From the NCBI GenBank assembly GCA_905479515.1, contig CAJQMX010000025.1:66180-130179 (forward strand): a stretch of DNA of 64,000 nt. Reading direction: 5' to 3'. Shown here one piece after another: positions 9,102 to 18,989 of this stretch. Origin of the DNA: an uncultured Parasphingopyxis sp. Its GTDB lineage: Bacteria; Pseudomonadota; Alphaproteobacteria; Sphingomonadales; Sphingomonadaceae. The notes under the pieces are model-generated. The model searched no databases and was not told where the DNA came from. It was given only the letters and a program-made list of their open reading frames with translations. Made by a program: the position numbers and the translations under genes. The stretch's first letter is position 1; each line of letters opens with the position of its first letter.

Positions 9102-9934
9102 AACCGATCACACACACAATATTCGTTGCTACTCTTGGGATGATCCTGCCATTTGGCGCGCTTGCTCAGCAGGCGGATGAGGAAACAAAGACAACAACGA
9201 CAACAACCGAAATGAGCAGCCCGCTCTGGTCTCAAGCCGACCAATACTATGACCCTGAAGAGATGGCCAAATCGCGTGAAGAGGTTTTGAAAGAAAGTGG
9301 CGATCAAAGAACCTCATACGTGCTGTTCAACCAACTAGAAGCTCAGTCTACCAATGGCGCAGATGAACTATATTGGAATGGGCAGGCCTGGTATGGCGGA
9401 GACATCAATAAGATATGGTTCAAAACCGAAGGGCGATCATCCTTAAACAACGGCGATGTCGAAGACGCAGAACTACAGGCACTCTACGCCCGCGCCATTG
9501 CCCCATACTGGAACGTGCAAGCCGGTGTTCGCCATGATTTCAAACCTGACAGCCTCGATTATGCGGTGATCGGTCTACAGGGACTTGCTCCCTATTTCTT
9601 TGAAGTCGACATATCCGCATATCTGAGCACCGAGGGCGACGTCACCGCGCGCGCTGAACTCGAATATGATTTGCTCCTGACCCAGCGTTTGGTCTTGCAG
9701 CCTCGCATGGAAGCCAATTTTTCAGCTCAAGACATTCCCGACCGCGAAATTGGTTCGGGCCTCAATAGCATCGATGCTGGCCTGCGGGTTCGTTACGAAA
9801 TCAAACGTCAATTTGCGCCCTATCTGGGTATAGAATGGCAGGGAAGTTTTGGCGGCACAAAAGACTTTATCGAAGCAGTAGGCGGCGACACCGACAGGAC
9901 AGTTTTTGTCGCTGGCGTCCGGACTTGGTTTTGA
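9098..9934 (+). CDS. copB: copper resistance protein B (outer membrane)
   Basis: This 278-residue protein has a signal peptide. The C-terminal ~210 residues alternate as in a beta barrel and end in aromatic TWF, typical of outer-membrane proteins. Sequences such as DKIWFKTEGR (here NKIWFKTEG) and GLAPYFFEVD are characteristic of the CopB/PcoB family. The N-terminal Met/His repeats seen in many CopB proteins are short here and replaced by a Thr-rich stretch. Its start overlaps copA (ATGA). It is thought to act with CopA in copper sequestration or export. Confidence 0.93.
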   Translation: MKPITHTIFVATLGMILPFGALAQQADEETKTTTTTTEMSSPLWSQADQYYDPEEMAKSREEVLKESGDQRTSYVLFNQLEAQSTNGADELYWNGQAWYGGDINKIWFKTEGRSSLNNGDVEDAELQALYARAIAPYWNVQAGVRHDFKPDSLDYAVIGLQGLAPYFFEVDISAYLSTEGDVTARAELEYDLLLTQRLVLQPRMEANFSAQDIPDREIGSGLNSIDAGLRVRYEIKRQFAPYLGIEWQGSFGGTKDFIEAVGGDTDRTVFVAGVRTWF

Positions 9935-9945
9935 GGAATATCACC

Positions 9946-11034
9946 ATGAACTCATTCATAGAACCGAACCTTCACCCAATACTCGTTCACTTTGCGTACG
10001 CACTCTCGATTACCGCAGTGATTTCATATCTGCTGTCCAGATTTCCTCCTACCACGAAGTGGCGAACGACTTTAGCGCCCGCAGCCGACTGGATGCTGGC
10101 CTTTGGCGCGATCGCAATCGTGCTGACAATCGCAGCGGGATTTCAAGCGTATTACACTGTTAATCACGATGCGCCTTCTCATGCCGCCATGACCACACAC
10201 CGCAATTGGGCTGTTCCATCGGGTACAGCAATTTTGCTCTTGGCTATCTGGCGCTGGACGAACCGAGCAAAAGTAGCCTCTGCTCTATTTGTTGGAGTCC
10301 TTACAGCAGCTGCGTTGGCACTGAGCGTGACGGCCTGGTGGGGCGGAAAAATTGTCTATGGATATGGCCTTGGCGTAAAAAGCATGCCCGTCGTCACAGG
10401 TGATGGACACGATCACGAACATGGCAATGCTCCAAGCGAGCCAAAAGCCGCAGACCATGACATGTCCGCGATGGCTTCGCCCGATGCAACACCAACAGAC
10501 CATCATGATGGAGATGGTCACCATGACAGCGAGCCTGAACTTGGCGTGCCGGAAGGACATGACAATAGCGATGGGCACCACAACACGGCGCCTGCCGGAC
10601 ATGACAATGCTGACGGTCACCATGACAAGCCCCGTGTCAGCGCAGATGATGCAGCAATTCTTAAAATCATCGAGGAGATAGAAGCTGGATGGGAAGACGG
10701 CTCCGGCACGCCGTTCAGAAAGCACTTTCTTGATTTTGAAGGTGCGCGGTACTTTGAATCTGGCGGCGAGAATACCGGGCTTGAAGACCTTGTCGTCAAT
10801 CATGTCGAACCGGAAAAGACATCGATCCCAGACCTAGAGCTGAACGTCTCCAATATAGACATTCACTATGAAGGCGATTTCGCATGGGCGGTGGGTGACA
10901 CCACTGTGCAGGGCACGATCGTCAGGACCGGCGATAAGCTAGACCGTACTGGCAAACAAACTTGGCTTTTCCGAAAAGTGGATGACGTGTGGAAGGTTGC
11001 CCACACGCATTCATCTTCTCGTGCAAAGCGTTGA
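9946..11034 (+). CDS. DUF2231-like membrane / His-rich / NTF2-like fusion protein
   Basis: The 362-residue protein starts at ATG 9946 with GAGGA eight bases upstream. Residues 1-150 hold about four membrane segments of the DUF2231 type (NLHPILVHFAYALSI). Residues 154-230 are a His/Asp/Gly-rich linker with many HDN/DGHH units. Residues 235-362 look like an NTF2/SnoaL-like alpha+beta domain (AGWEDGSG, WAVGDTTVQGTI, QTWLFRKVDDVWKVAHTHSS). It stands 11 bases after copB, so it is probably co-expressed with it. The His linker fits metal binding; the exact role is unknown. The three-part layout is unusual and is described under findings. Confidence 0.7.
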   Translation: MNSFIEPNLHPILVHFAYALSITAVISYLLSRFPPTTKWRTTLAPAADWMLAFGAIAIVLTIAAGFQAYYTVNHDAPSHAAMTTHRNWAVPSGTAILLLAIWRWTNRAKVASALFVGVLTAAALALSVTAWWGGKIVYGYGLGVKSMPVVTGDGHDHEHGNAPSEPKAADHDMSAMASPDATPTDHHDGDGHHDSEPELGVPEGHDNSDGHHNTAPAGHDNADGHHDKPRVSADDAAILKIIEEIEAGWEDGSGTPFRKHFLDFEGARYFESGGENTGLEDLVVNHVEPEKTSIPDLELNVSNIDIHYEGDFAWAVGDTTVQGTIVRTGDKLDRTGKQTWLFRKVDDVWKVAHTHSSSRAKR

Positions 11035-11040
11035 TAGAAA

Positions 11041-12111
11041 ATGTCAGTGTTCAAAACGAAAGGAGTGGGGGCGGAAACGGACCCTCTCTTTGGGACAAAT
11101 CACTTCACATTGCTCCGCTGGATATTGGCCGGCGCTGTAGTCGTCGGACATGCTTGGCTAATTCCAACCGGGTATGAGCCGTCGCGCGTCTATGACTGGA
11201 CGATCAGTTATCTCGCTGTGAATGGATTTTTTATCCTGTCAGGGCTTCTCATCGCCAAAAGTCTGGCAACGCGCCAGGATTTTAAAGGATACGCGCTCTC
11301 ACGAATTTTGAGGATCTATCCGGCGCTGATCCTTCTTCTACTAGCGCTTCTCTTCGTTCTAGGTCCGCTATTTGGCAGCCCGGCTGAGGTTAGCTATTTT
11401 GCGCAAACCGAACCTTTGGCGTATGTCGCCCGCGTGCTTTTGATGGGAGATCCAGAGACCGGCCCCGGCGGCGTATTCCATGCCTCGCCCGATCCAATCT
11501 TCAACGGCCCTCTCTGGACGATACGCTATGAAGTCATGGCCTATCTGTTTGCGGGACTGGGTTTCTATATCGGAGTATTGAAAAATCGCTGGTTTACGCT
11601 CGCGGCACTTGTTGGCTCTCAATTGGTCTATTCCGCCCTGCAATTTACCCCATTGGCGGAGCTTGTGTCTGGCGGGGTCGTGTCTCTGTTCCGATTCACA
11701 ACCACATTCCTGATCGGAATGACGCTATGGCACTTTCCGCACCTTCGCAGGCCAGGTTGGATTGGGGCTGGTGCCGCGCTTGTTGGCTTCATCTTGCTCG
11801 GTTGGACAAGCATTGGTGAGCCGTTTGCCAACGTCTTCTTGGCCGCAGCACTTATGCAATTTGGACTGGTCAAGACACCATCCGGCCGTGTCGCCCAAAT
11901 GCCGGATTACTCATATGGCATATACATCTGGCACTATCCGGTGCTTCAGAGCGTGATCATTCTAAATCCAAATATGTCTCCATCCATGCTGCTTGTCGTA
12001 TCAGCCCCCATCATCCTGATCTGTTCTGCGGCGTCGTGGCACCTTATCGAAAAACCAGCACTCAAACTCAAACGCTCTGGACCCGTGTCGAAGCGAGTTC
12101 CAGGCGAGTAG
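11041..12111 (+). CDS. acyltransferase 3 family membrane protein
   Basis: This 356-residue protein has about ten hydrophobic segments and the acyltransferase-3 (OafA/YrhL) signature. The signature includes an N-terminal FTLLRWILAGAVVVGHAW with the conserved His, and the later GLLIAKSL and SRILRIYPAL. Such enzymes acylate surface sugars or lipids. It follows the fusion gene by six bases and ends the first copper unit. Its link with copper is not obvious; envelope modification is a guess. Confidence 0.85.
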   Translation: MSVFKTKGVGAETDPLFGTNHFTLLRWILAGAVVVGHAWLIPTGYEPSRVYDWTISYLAVNGFFILSGLLIAKSLATRQDFKGYALSRILRIYPALILLLLALLFVLGPLFGSPAEVSYFAQTEPLAYVARVLLMGDPETGPGGVFHASPDPIFNGPLWTIRYEVMAYLFAGLGFYIGVLKNRWFTLAALVGSQLVYSALQFTPLAELVSGGVVSLFRFTTTFLIGMTLWHFPHLRRPGWIGAGAALVGFILLGWTSIGEPFANVFLAAALMQFGLVKTPSGRVAQMPDYSYGIYIWHYPVLQSVIILNPNMSPSMLLVVSAPIILICSAASWHLIEKPALKLKRSGPVSKRVPGE

Positions 12112-12183
12112 TCGATGCCAGATCACCGGTTCAACCCCAATCGATCACCAGTTTGAACAAAGCGAAGCGAAGGATGTTGTATA

Positions 12184-12198
12184 TACCCCCATGGGGTA
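12184..12198. promoter_or_regulatory. CsoR-type operator 2
   Basis: TACCCC and GGGGTA form an inverted repeat around a three-base centre (sequence TACCCCCATGGGGTA). Outside it are ATAT and GTATAT. It is the clearest match in the window to a CsoR box. It lies upstream of the DUF5676-like gene and the copper P-type ATPase, which therefore probably form a CsoR-repressed unit. Confidence 0.7.
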
Positions 12199-12256
12199 GT
12201 ATATAGGGCTCAACGAAACGCAGCTTTCTTGTCGCTGCATAGCAAGGAGAGATACC

Positions 12257-12516
12257 ATGAACTCAAACCTGTCGGACACGCTTTATCCCTGTTGATCGCC
12301 ATCTCATTTGTGATCTGCATTGGCTGGGGGCTGGTGATGCCAGCTTCGCTACATATGCACGGCGCACGGGAGAACTGGCTTCCTGGCTTTGAGTTCCTGA
12401 CGCTACAGGGCTTCATCATTGGCCTGATCGAAAGCTATTTGTACGGTTGGTACATCGCTCTGGTGTTTGTGCCGCTCTATCGGTTCTTCAACCGATCTAC
12501 CGTCAGCAACAGCTAG
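12257..12516 (+). pseudogene. DUF5676-like small membrane protein with a probable frameshift at its start
   Basis: The long frame encodes ~85 residues with two hydrophobic segments ([37 protein letters not shown]), resembling small DUF5676 membrane proteins found near copper ATPases. The only ATG with a good ribosome site (AGGAGA before 12257) opens another frame that stops after 12 codons. One extra A in the TCAAACC run would join MNS directly to KPVGHALSL. A one-base deletion, in the genome or in the read, is therefore the simplest reading. Without it, translation would need a weak TTG at 12229. It is the first gene after CsoR box 2. Confidence 0.5.
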
Positions 12517-12604
12517 AAGGGTAACGCCAGCCTCGCGCGCAAGAGGTTGGCGCGCCTACAACCGCAAAAGCGTGGACGTAATTGCTGCGCGAGGGAACAG
12601 AGCA

Positions 12605-14854
12605 ATGAGCACCAAGAAGCACGAACACCACGACCACAAGGCTAATGCCGAACACGGTCATGACTGTCACCACTCCGGCGGCGATGCAGCTGCTGGTGCA
12701 GATGGCAAGTATGACGTCGTCCCTGCTGGTTATTCCGGCACGGTCTATACCTGCCCCATGCACCCAAATGTTCGCGATGTTCGCAATTCAGGTTGCCCCA
12801 TCTGCGGGATGGCTTTGGAACCCGAAGGTGTCGTCGTGGGAGAAGAAGACACATCAGAACTTGATGACATGACACGCCGGTTCTGGATCAGCGCCATCTT
12901 CACGATCCCACTCGCGATTTATGCCATGGGCGATCTCATACCCGGACGTCCCTTGGAGGGCTTACTTCCTGCTGGTTGGTCACAATGGGCTCAGTTTGCT
13001 CTTGCCCTTCCCGTCGTGCTCTGGGCCGGATGGCCGTTCTTTGTACGCGGGCTGCGCTCTATTCGCACCATGAACCTAAACATGTTCACGCTGATCGCAC
13101 TTGGCGTCGGCGTTGCTTTCGTTTTCTCGCTCGTCGCAACCGCAATACCCGGCACCTTCCCGCAGGCGTTTCGTAATGAGGCCGGTGACGTTGCGGTCTA
13201 TTATGAAGCAGCTGCCGTCATCACCACTCTCGTTTTGCTCGGCCAGGTTCTCGAATTGCGCGCTCGCAGTGCAACCTCGGGCGCAATCCGCGCACTCCTG
13301 GAGCTTGCTCCACCCACCGCCGTGAGAATGTTGGCAGATGGCGGAGAAGAAGTCGTCTCCATCGATGATGTAAACACGGGCGACCATCTACGCGTGCGTC
13401 CGGGTGAGAAAGTCCCTGTCGATGGCGAGGTCATTGAAGGTCGCTCAAATGTAGACGAGTCCATGATTTCCGGCGAACCCATTCCTGTTGAGAAAGCCAC
13501 TGGCGATCCCGTGACCGGAGGCACTGTCAACGGAACCGGATCACTGATCATGGCGGCAACACGGGTCGGCGACGACACAACCCTGTCCCAGATTGTCCGC
13601 ATGGTGGCAGAGGCGCAGCGGTCCCGCGCGCCCATTCAAAAACTGGCAGATACGGTGGCTGGCATGTTCGTGCCAGCCGTAGTCTTGGTCGCTCTCGCAA
13701 CCTTCATTGTCTGGTCAGTATTCGGACCCGATCCAGCGATGGCCTTCGCCATCGTCAACGCGGTTGCTGTACTGATTATTGCCTGCCCGTGCGCGCTCGG
13801 CCTGGCCACGCCAATGTCAATCATGGTCGCGACCGGCAAGGGTGCCCAATCGGGGATATTGATCAAGAACGCCGAGGCGCTTGAGACATTTGAAAAAGTT
13901 GACACCATCGTGGTCGATAAGACTGGGACACTAACAGAGGGCGAGCCGCGACTGGTCACTGTCGAGCCTGTTGAGGCGCTTAGCGAAACCGACTTTCTAT
14001 CTTTTGCAGCAGCCATTGAGCGAAGCAGCGAGCATCCCTTGGCACAGGCCATCGTCAAAGGTGCAGAAGAGCGCGGCGCAACACGCCTTGACGCGTCTGA
14101 CTTTGGTTCCGTGACCGGAGAAGGTGCGCAGGGCCGTGTGAATGGCAAAATATTTGCGATTGGCAATGCCAAGATGATGCGCCGCGTTGGCGCACTGAAC
14201 GCGGCGCTACAATCGCGGGCCGAGACATATCGCAGGGACGGCCAAACAGTGATGTTCGCCGCGCTGGACGGCAAGCCTGCTGGCTTGATTGGTGTCGCCG
14301 ACCCCATCAAGGACACAACGCCTGAAGCCATCAAAGCGCTTCACAAAGCTGGTATGAAGGTGGTTATGTTGACAGGCGACAGCAAGGCCACAGCAGAAGC
14401 GGTCGCCCGCCAAATCGGGATTGACGAAGTCCACGCTGATGTCTCACCGGAAGATAAGAACCGCATCATCCGCGAACTGCAAAGCGCCGGGGCCATCGTC
14501 GCAATGTGCGGTGATGGCATCAATGATGCGCCAGCACTTGCGCAGGCCGACGTTGGGATCGCGATGGGCACCGGGACAGATGTGGCCATGGAAAGTGCGA
14601 GCGTGACCCTTGTGAAGGGTGATCTGCGCGGCGTCGCCCGGGCCCGACATCTCAGCCAAGCCACGATGGGCAATATACGGCAAAATCTGTTCTTCGCATT
14701 TGTCTACAACTCGCTCGGCGTTCCGGTTGCAGCAGGTATTCTCTACCCGTTTTTTGGCCTCTTACTCAGCCCAATGATCGCGGCGGCCGCAATGAGTCTT
14801 AGTTCCGTGTCGGTGATCGCGAATGCGCTTTGTCTTCGGACTTTGCGGCTATGA
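12605..14854 (+). CDS. copA: Cu(I)-exporting P1B-1-type ATPase
   Basis: The 749-residue protein starts at ATG 12605 after GAGGGA. It has a His-rich N-terminus (1-30), a heavy-metal-binding domain YTCPMHPN...CPICGMAL (48-71), the actuator loop SGEP, CPC in membrane helix 4 (394-396), DKTGTLT (438-444), the SEHP motif and GDGINDAP. The CPC, SEHP and C-terminal [15 protein letters not shown] with MxxSS mark the P1B-1 (Cu+/Ag+) group. It pumps Cu(I) from cytoplasm to periplasm, where the multicopper oxidase acts. It overlaps the downstream methyltransferase by four bases. The same symbol is used for the multicopper oxidase; the two are unrelated. Confidence 0.95.
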   Translation: MSTKKHEHHDHKANAEHGHDCHHSGGDAAAGADGKYDVVPAGYSGTVYTCPMHPNVRDVRNSGCPICGMALEPEGVVVGEEDTSELDDMTRRFWISAIFTIPLAIYAMGDLIPGRPLEGLLPAGWSQWAQFALALPVVLWAGWPFFVRGLRSIRTMNLNMFTLIALGVGVAFVFSLVATAIPGTFPQAFRNEAGDVAVYYEAAAVITTLVLLGQVLELRARSATSGAIRALLELAPPTAVRMLADGGEEVVSIDDVNTGDHLRVRPGEKVPVDGEVIEGRSNVDESMISGEPIPVEKATGDPVTGGTVNGTGSLIMAATRVGDDTTLSQIVRMVAEAQRSRAPIQKLADTVAGMFVPAVVLVALATFIVWSVFGPDPAMAFAIVNAVAVLIIACPCALGLATPMSIMVATGKGAQSGILIKNAEALETFEKVDTIVVDKTGTLTEGEPRLVTVEPVEALSETDFLSFAAAIERSSEHPLAQAIVKGAEERGATRLDASDFGSVTGEGAQGRVNGKIFAIGNAKMMRRVGALNAALQSRAETYRRDGQTVMFAALDGKPAGLIGVADPIKDTTPEAIKALHKAGMKVVMLTGDSKATAEAVARQIGIDEVHADVSPEDKNRIIRELQSAGAIVAMCGDGINDAPALAQADVGIAMGTGTDVAMESASVTLVKGDLRGVARARHLSQATMGNIRQNLFFAFVYNSLGVPVAAGILYPFFGLLLSPMIAAAAMSLSSVSVIANALCLRTLRL

Positions 14855-15525
14855 ACACGCAAGGTCGGGATTGCGAAGACGTGCATACACCGCCCCTGGG
14901 CTTCAGCGCTTTGACGCCGGTCTACGACGCAGCAATCGCCACCTTTACGCGCGAAAGAGTTTGGCGGGGGCGGATCGTGGAAGAAGTAGCGCCGCAATCC
15001 GGTGATTTGATTCTTGATATTGGGTCCGGCACCGGACGGCTGGCTGAAGCAATCCACCTTGCGCAACCCAGCGCCGCATATCTTGGAGTGGATCCCGACG
15101 AGAGCGCCGTTGCGATTGCCCGGCGCCGCGCCGCGCATGTCGGTTCATCTGCAAGTTTTGATGTAAAGTTCTTCTCCGGCACTGAAAAGATTGGGGAGAT
15201 GCATCCTAACAAGATCGTGTCGTCCTTGGTTCTTCATCAAACACCACTGAGCGAAAAGCGCCGGATCATTCAAACCGCTTACGACGCGCTTCCACACAAA
15301 GGTTTGTTCATTGTCGCCGACTATGGCGCGCAAAGGAGCAGGTTAATGAAGTTCCTATTCCGCTGGACCGTTCAGGCTCTGGATGGCGTGGTAAACACAC
15401 AACCAAATGCTGACGGCATACTCCTCCACTTGATCGAGGATGCAGGTTTCACTTCGTCCGGGGAGTCTGCAGTTATCCCAACAGTCACCGGATCGATTTC
15501 CATCTTTCGAGCACTGAAACTCTAA
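14851..15525 (+). CDS. class I SAM-dependent methyltransferase
   Basis: The 224-residue protein, starting at the ATG overlapping the ATPase stop (ATGA), has the SAM-binding motif [14 protein letters not shown] (about residues 55-68). An acidic strand end [10 protein letters not shown] follows, and then a post-motif II strand [11 protein letters not shown]. The substrate cannot be deduced. Coupling to the copper ATPase suggests co-expression under CsoR box 2. The acceptor could be a metalloid, lipid or small thiol. No arsenite methyltransferase cysteine set was seen. Confidence 0.8.
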   Translation: MNTQGRDCEDVHTPPLGFSALTPVYDAAIATFTRERVWRGRIVEEVAPQSGDLILDIGSGTGRLAEAIHLAQPSAAYLGVDPDESAVAIARRRAAHVGSSASFDVKFFSGTEKIGEMHPNKIVSSLVLHQTPLSEKRRIIQTAYDALPHKGLFIVADYGAQRSRLMKFLFRWTVQALDGVVNTQPNADGILLHLIEDAGFTSSGESAVIPTVTGSISIFRALKL

Positions 15526-15552
15526 CTTCTTAGCTGAACAGGCGCCAATATA

Positions 15553-16884
15553 ATGAAATCTGACTCCTATCAGAAAGGCTCATTGAGCCTCGCGGGCGCT
15601 GTCGCCATGGGAACCGGAGTGATGATCGGTGCAGGCATTTTTGCCCTCACCGGACAGGTCGCACAGTTTTCAGGTCCGGCCTTTCCGCTGGCATTCTTGA
15701 TTGCAGCCGTGATCAGCGGATTTAGCGCATACACTTATATCAAGATGTCGAACAAATATCCGTCAGCTGGCGGGATCGCGATGATCCTGCAAAAAGCGTA
15801 CGGACCAACCACCATTGCAGCGGGCAGCGCCCTGTTGATGACGATGTCGATGATTATCAATGAAAGTCTCGTTGCGCGCACATTTGGCGCTTACACATTG
15901 CAACTCTTTGATGTCGAAAAAGACAGCGTTCTCGTCCCGGTCCTCGCTGTAGCTCTGATTGTGTTTGCCTTCATAATCAATATTTCTGGCAACAAGATTA
16001 TTGGCGGCGTCTCCAAGGTTGCGGCCATCTTGAAAGTCGGCGGCATTCTGATCTTTGCAGGCGCTGCGCTCTGGGCATCAGGGCTGTCGTTTGAGGCAGC
16101 GAGCAGCGCGGCGAGCAATCAAACAACTCCCGCTGGATTCATGGCAGGCGTCGCCTTGGCTATTCTCGCGTTCAAGGGATTTACCACCATCACCAATAGC
16201 GGCGACGAGGTTCAGAACCCCAACAAGAATGTTGGCCGCGCCATTATGTGGTCACTCGGCATCTGCCTCATCGTCTATTTGGCCGTTGCCCTAGCTGTCG
16301 GGTCATCACTGTCTCTTGAAGAGATTGTCGCTGCCAAGGACTTCTCTCTAGCGGAAGCCGCACGTCCCGCTTTTGGCGATCTCGGTGTAGCGTTCACCGT
16401 CATCCTTGCGATCATCGCAACAGCTTCCGGATTGCTGGCGAGCGTGTTCGCTGTGTCTCGCATGCTCGCCATGCTGACCAATATGAACCTGATTCCGCAC
16501 AAACATTTCGGCATGCCTGGCGGTATCCAGAAACACACCCTCGTTTATACGGTTGTGATAGCGGCGTTCCTTGCAGCCTTCTTCGATCTTGGCCGGATCG
16601 CATCGCTCGGTGCGATCTACTATCTGGTCATGGACATCATAATCCACTACGGCGTCTTGCGCTATCTGCGCGGAGACGTCGGTGCCCGCGCCTGGGTACT
16701 CATCGCCGCCATACTGTTCGACCTCATTGCTCTAAGCGCTTTTCTATTCATCAAGGCCAGCGCTGACCCCATGATCGTTGTGATCGCATTTGGGTCAATG
16801 GCAGCAATCTTCGCGTTTGAGGCTTTCTACCTAAGCAAAGTCCGCGACAGGCAAGCACCTGATCATGAACACTCTCATTCTTAA
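15553..16884 (+). CDS. APC family amino acid permease
   Basis: This 443-residue protein has about 12 membrane segments and the APC hallmarks GTGVMIGAGIFALTG (residues ~16-30) and FKGFTTITNSGDEVQNP. It carries amino acids or related amines across the inner membrane. It follows the methyltransferase by 27 bases and ends in a short His tail (DHEHSHS). Similar permeases appear in copper islands, but the substrate is unknown. A link with the divergent-facing ATP-grasp gene (peptide or thiol metabolism) is speculation. Confidence 0.85.
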   Translation: MKSDSYQKGSLSLAGAVAMGTGVMIGAGIFALTGQVAQFSGPAFPLAFLIAAVISGFSAYTYIKMSNKYPSAGGIAMILQKAYGPTTIAAGSALLMTMSMIINESLVARTFGAYTLQLFDVEKDSVLVPVLAVALIVFAFIINISGNKIIGGVSKVAAILKVGGILIFAGAALWASGLSFEAASSAASNQTTPAGFMAGVALAILAFKGFTTITNSGDEVQNPNKNVGRAIMWSLGICLIVYLAVALAVGSSLSLEEIVAAKDFSLAEAARPAFGDLGVAFTVILAIIATASGLLASVFAVSRMLAMLTNMNLIPHKHFGMPGGIQKHTLVYTVVIAAFLAAFFDLGRIASLGAIYYLVMDIIIHYGVLRYLRGDVGARAWVLIAAILFDLIALSAFLFIKASADPMIVVIAFGSMAAIFAFEAFYLSKVRDRQAPDHEHSHS

Positions 16885-16926
16885 GACAGCACAAGCAAGA
16901 CTGGAAAGTCTGAATTCAGTATTAGC

Positions 16927-18207
16927 TCAAAACTGATACACGACCGCAAATCCGCCCCCGCTCGTACGAAAATTTGTTGTCTGCCCCTGGTAAACGCGCG
17001 CTGCGACCAGAAGTGTTTCACCCCCATAAGTGTAAAGGCGCACATCATATTTGAGCGTCAACTGCTCATTCTCAACAGTCACGGCGCGCAAGGTTGGCGG
17101 CACAAACGCTTGTGCAATGTAATTGCGTTCCAAAATTTCGGACCAAACCCGCTTCGTCAGCTTGTCGCCGCGATAGGTCCCGCGGCTGCCAAACCCGGCA
17201 GCGGGCTTGAAGAAGTATCCTTTACGCGCGGTCCACAATTCCTCCGCGTTCTCTGTGCTCACGCGCAGGGTTCGCGGGATAGTCCGGAGCGCTCGAATGT
17301 GTTCTTCCCCTAGTCCCCAGCCCCGCAACAAGTCTGCATCACTCAGCCAGATCAGATTACGCTTATCGGCATATGTTGCGTTGTGGCGAGGCCCAGGGCT
17401 GACAATCACCGTGTCATCCATCAGGGCCTGTCTTAGCGCCGCATTGCCCGGCTCGCTGAGGTCAAAATCCGTCAATCGGTTGTAGACCATATCCAGGCGT
17501 GATGAACCGGTCCACAATTCTTCGTTTCGATAGATGAGTTCAGCCGGGTCCACGATGAGTGTTTCGATGCCAGCCTGCTGCAAATGATGCTGGGCCATCA
17601 GCATATCCGGATAAAGGTATTGATCCTGGGGGGTCTCGTCGACAATCGCGATCACGTTCGGTCGTCCGGTTCGACCCGCTGCGCGCCATTCTGACAAGAA
17701 AGTCTCCACCATTTTCTGAGCCGCCAAGCCCTCATTCTGAAGCTCCGCCTCTCCACACTTGAAAGCTGCGCGCCCGGCCGCATCTTGAAGTGCAGCGGCA
17801 AGGAAACCTCCGCCTGCATTTGTATTGACTTCGATAAGCTGCGGACCCTGCTCGGAAATGTGAAAATCATAACCCATAAACAGGCCGTTGCTCTTGGGCT
17901 GCGCAAGGGTGACAGCATCATTAGCTCGCCCATGAACGGCAGCTTGAAAAGGCTCAAGCGCGGCGGCCGCTTCGATAGCCGCCACCTGAGCCTGCATGTT
18001 CTCTACGTCAGCCGGAGACACAAACACGCCTGTCGCCGCAAACAGATTTGACCGGTCAGAAAGCAGCTGATCCAATCCATCCAGCCCGACTGATGCGACG
18101 ATGCCTGCATCAAGGTCTGCGCGGCTCAACGTCATACAGAAACAGGACTGATTGAGCGCGATCAACCGGCGTGCGTCGCCAAGTTCAGTCGTTTCTCTAC
18201 AGGTCAT
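16927..18207 (-). CDS. ATP-grasp-like protein (glutathione synthetase-like fold)
   Basis: This 426-residue protein has ATP-grasp features in the middle and C-terminal half: QLIEVNTNAGG (~130-140), KPAAGFGSRGTYRGDKLT with a Gly-rich nucleotide loop, and LKYDVRLYTYGG near the end. Glutathione-synthetase-like enzymes join amino acids or acids with ATP. The order of the motifs, with EVNTNAGG before the Gly-rich loop, suggests a rearranged or permuted fold. It is convergent to the permease and divergent from the DUF305 gene. A role in making a metal-binding thiol or peptide is possible but unproven. Confidence 0.65.
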   Translation of the reverse strand: MTCRETTELGDARRLIALNQSCFCMTLSRADLDAGIVASVGLDGLDQLLSDRSNLFAATGVFVSPADVENMQAQVAAIEAAAALEPFQAAVHGRANDAVTLAQPKSNGLFMGYDFHISEQGPQLIEVNTNAGGGFLAAALQDAAGRAAFKCGEAELQNEGLAAQKMVETFLSEWRAAGRTGRPNVIAIVDETPQDQYLYPDMLMAQHHLQQAGIETLIVDPAELIYRNEELWTGSSRLDMVYNRLTDFDLSEPGNAALRQALMDDTVIVSPGPRHNATYADKRNLIWLSDADLLRGWGLGEEHIRALRTIPRTLRVSTENAEELWTARKGYFFKPAAGFGSRGTYRGDKLTKRVWSEILERNYIAQAFVPPTLRAVTVENEQLTLKYDVRLYTYGGETLLVAARVYQGQTTNFRTSGGGFAVVYQF

Positions 18208-18398
18208 GGGCTTCTTCTTTCGCGGTTAACGTCCGACGCATCCTTTTGTCTAGAGCATATCTCGATCTGGCGCAGCGTATTGATCGCTATTGAAGGCCAC
18301 TGACTGAAAAATGCCTTGTAATCCAAGCCGCCATTGGAACGGGAAAGCAAATTACACGTTCGTCTTATACCTATACCCTGTATGAGAGGGACAGTCTT

Positions 18399-18989
18399 AT
18401 GGAAATGAAGAACACATATTGGCGTTTCGCCGCCATGATCGCCACCTCCATAGTCGCGATGTTCGGACTGATGTATCTGAACACTTACGCATTCGAACAT
18501 GTGCGTTGGAGTGAGACCCGCTTCTACATGACGTTCATCATGGGCGCCGCGATGACAATCATCATGCTGGGGTTCATGCTGAGCATGTACAAGAATACCA
18601 AGATCAACCTTTCCATTGTTGCAGGATCTCTTGTCGTTTTTGCGGCCGCGCTTTGGTTAGTTCGCAGTCAGGCAACTGTCGAAGACAAATCTTGGATGAG
18701 CGCGATGATCCCGCACCACTCCATCGCGATTCTAACCAGTGAACGGGCTAATTTAGAAGATGTCCGTGTGCGCGAACTCGCTGACGCAATCATCGCGGCG
18801 CAGCGCCGCGAGATCAAAGAGATGGACTGGCTGATCGACGACATTGCCAAGAATGGTCCGGCCACAAGCCAAGCTGACGCGACAACTCGCCCCGTCCCCG
18901 ATTTCGAATCAAGCCAGCAGCCAAAGACGCCAGCGGGATCCAACGCGAACGAGAACTACGCCCTGGGGACAATTAACACAAAGCGATGA
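18399..18989 (+). CDS. DUF305 membrane-anchored protein
   Basis: The 196-residue protein has three N-terminal membrane helices (residues ~10-30, 42-62, 70-88). A DUF305 domain follows with the pattern SWMSAMIPHHSIAI and an AQRREIKEMDWLI helix. DUF305 is a His/Met-bearing domain (CopM-type) linked to copper and silver tolerance. GAGAGGG precedes the ATG. It is divergent from the ATP-grasp gene across 191 bases. The domain probably faces the periplasm and binds metal, as inferred for the family. Confidence 0.85.
   Translation: MEMKNTYWRFAAMIATSIVAMFGLMYLNTYAFEHVRWSETRFYMTFIMGAAMTIIMLGFMLSMYKNTKINLSIVAGSLVVFAAALWLVRSQATVEDKSWMSAMIPHHSIAILTSERANLEDVRVRELADAIIAAQRREIKEMDWLIDDIAKNGPATSQADATTRPVPDFESSQQPKTPAGSNANENYALGTINTKR

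Noticed and set aside
13636..14334. 232-codon minus-strand frame inside the copper ATPase
   Set aside because: Ser/Thr/Ala-rich antisense shadow of a high-GC gene with complete P-type motifs on the other strand.
16898..16911. AGACT-GGAA-AGTCT hairpin between the convergent permease and ATP-grasp genes as a terminator
   Set aside because: Only five pairs and no T-run on either strand.
18361..18390. ATACCCTGTAT before the DUF305 gene as a fifth CsoR box
   Set aside because: Half-sites are too close and the G-run is missing; it does not share the layout of the other four boxes.
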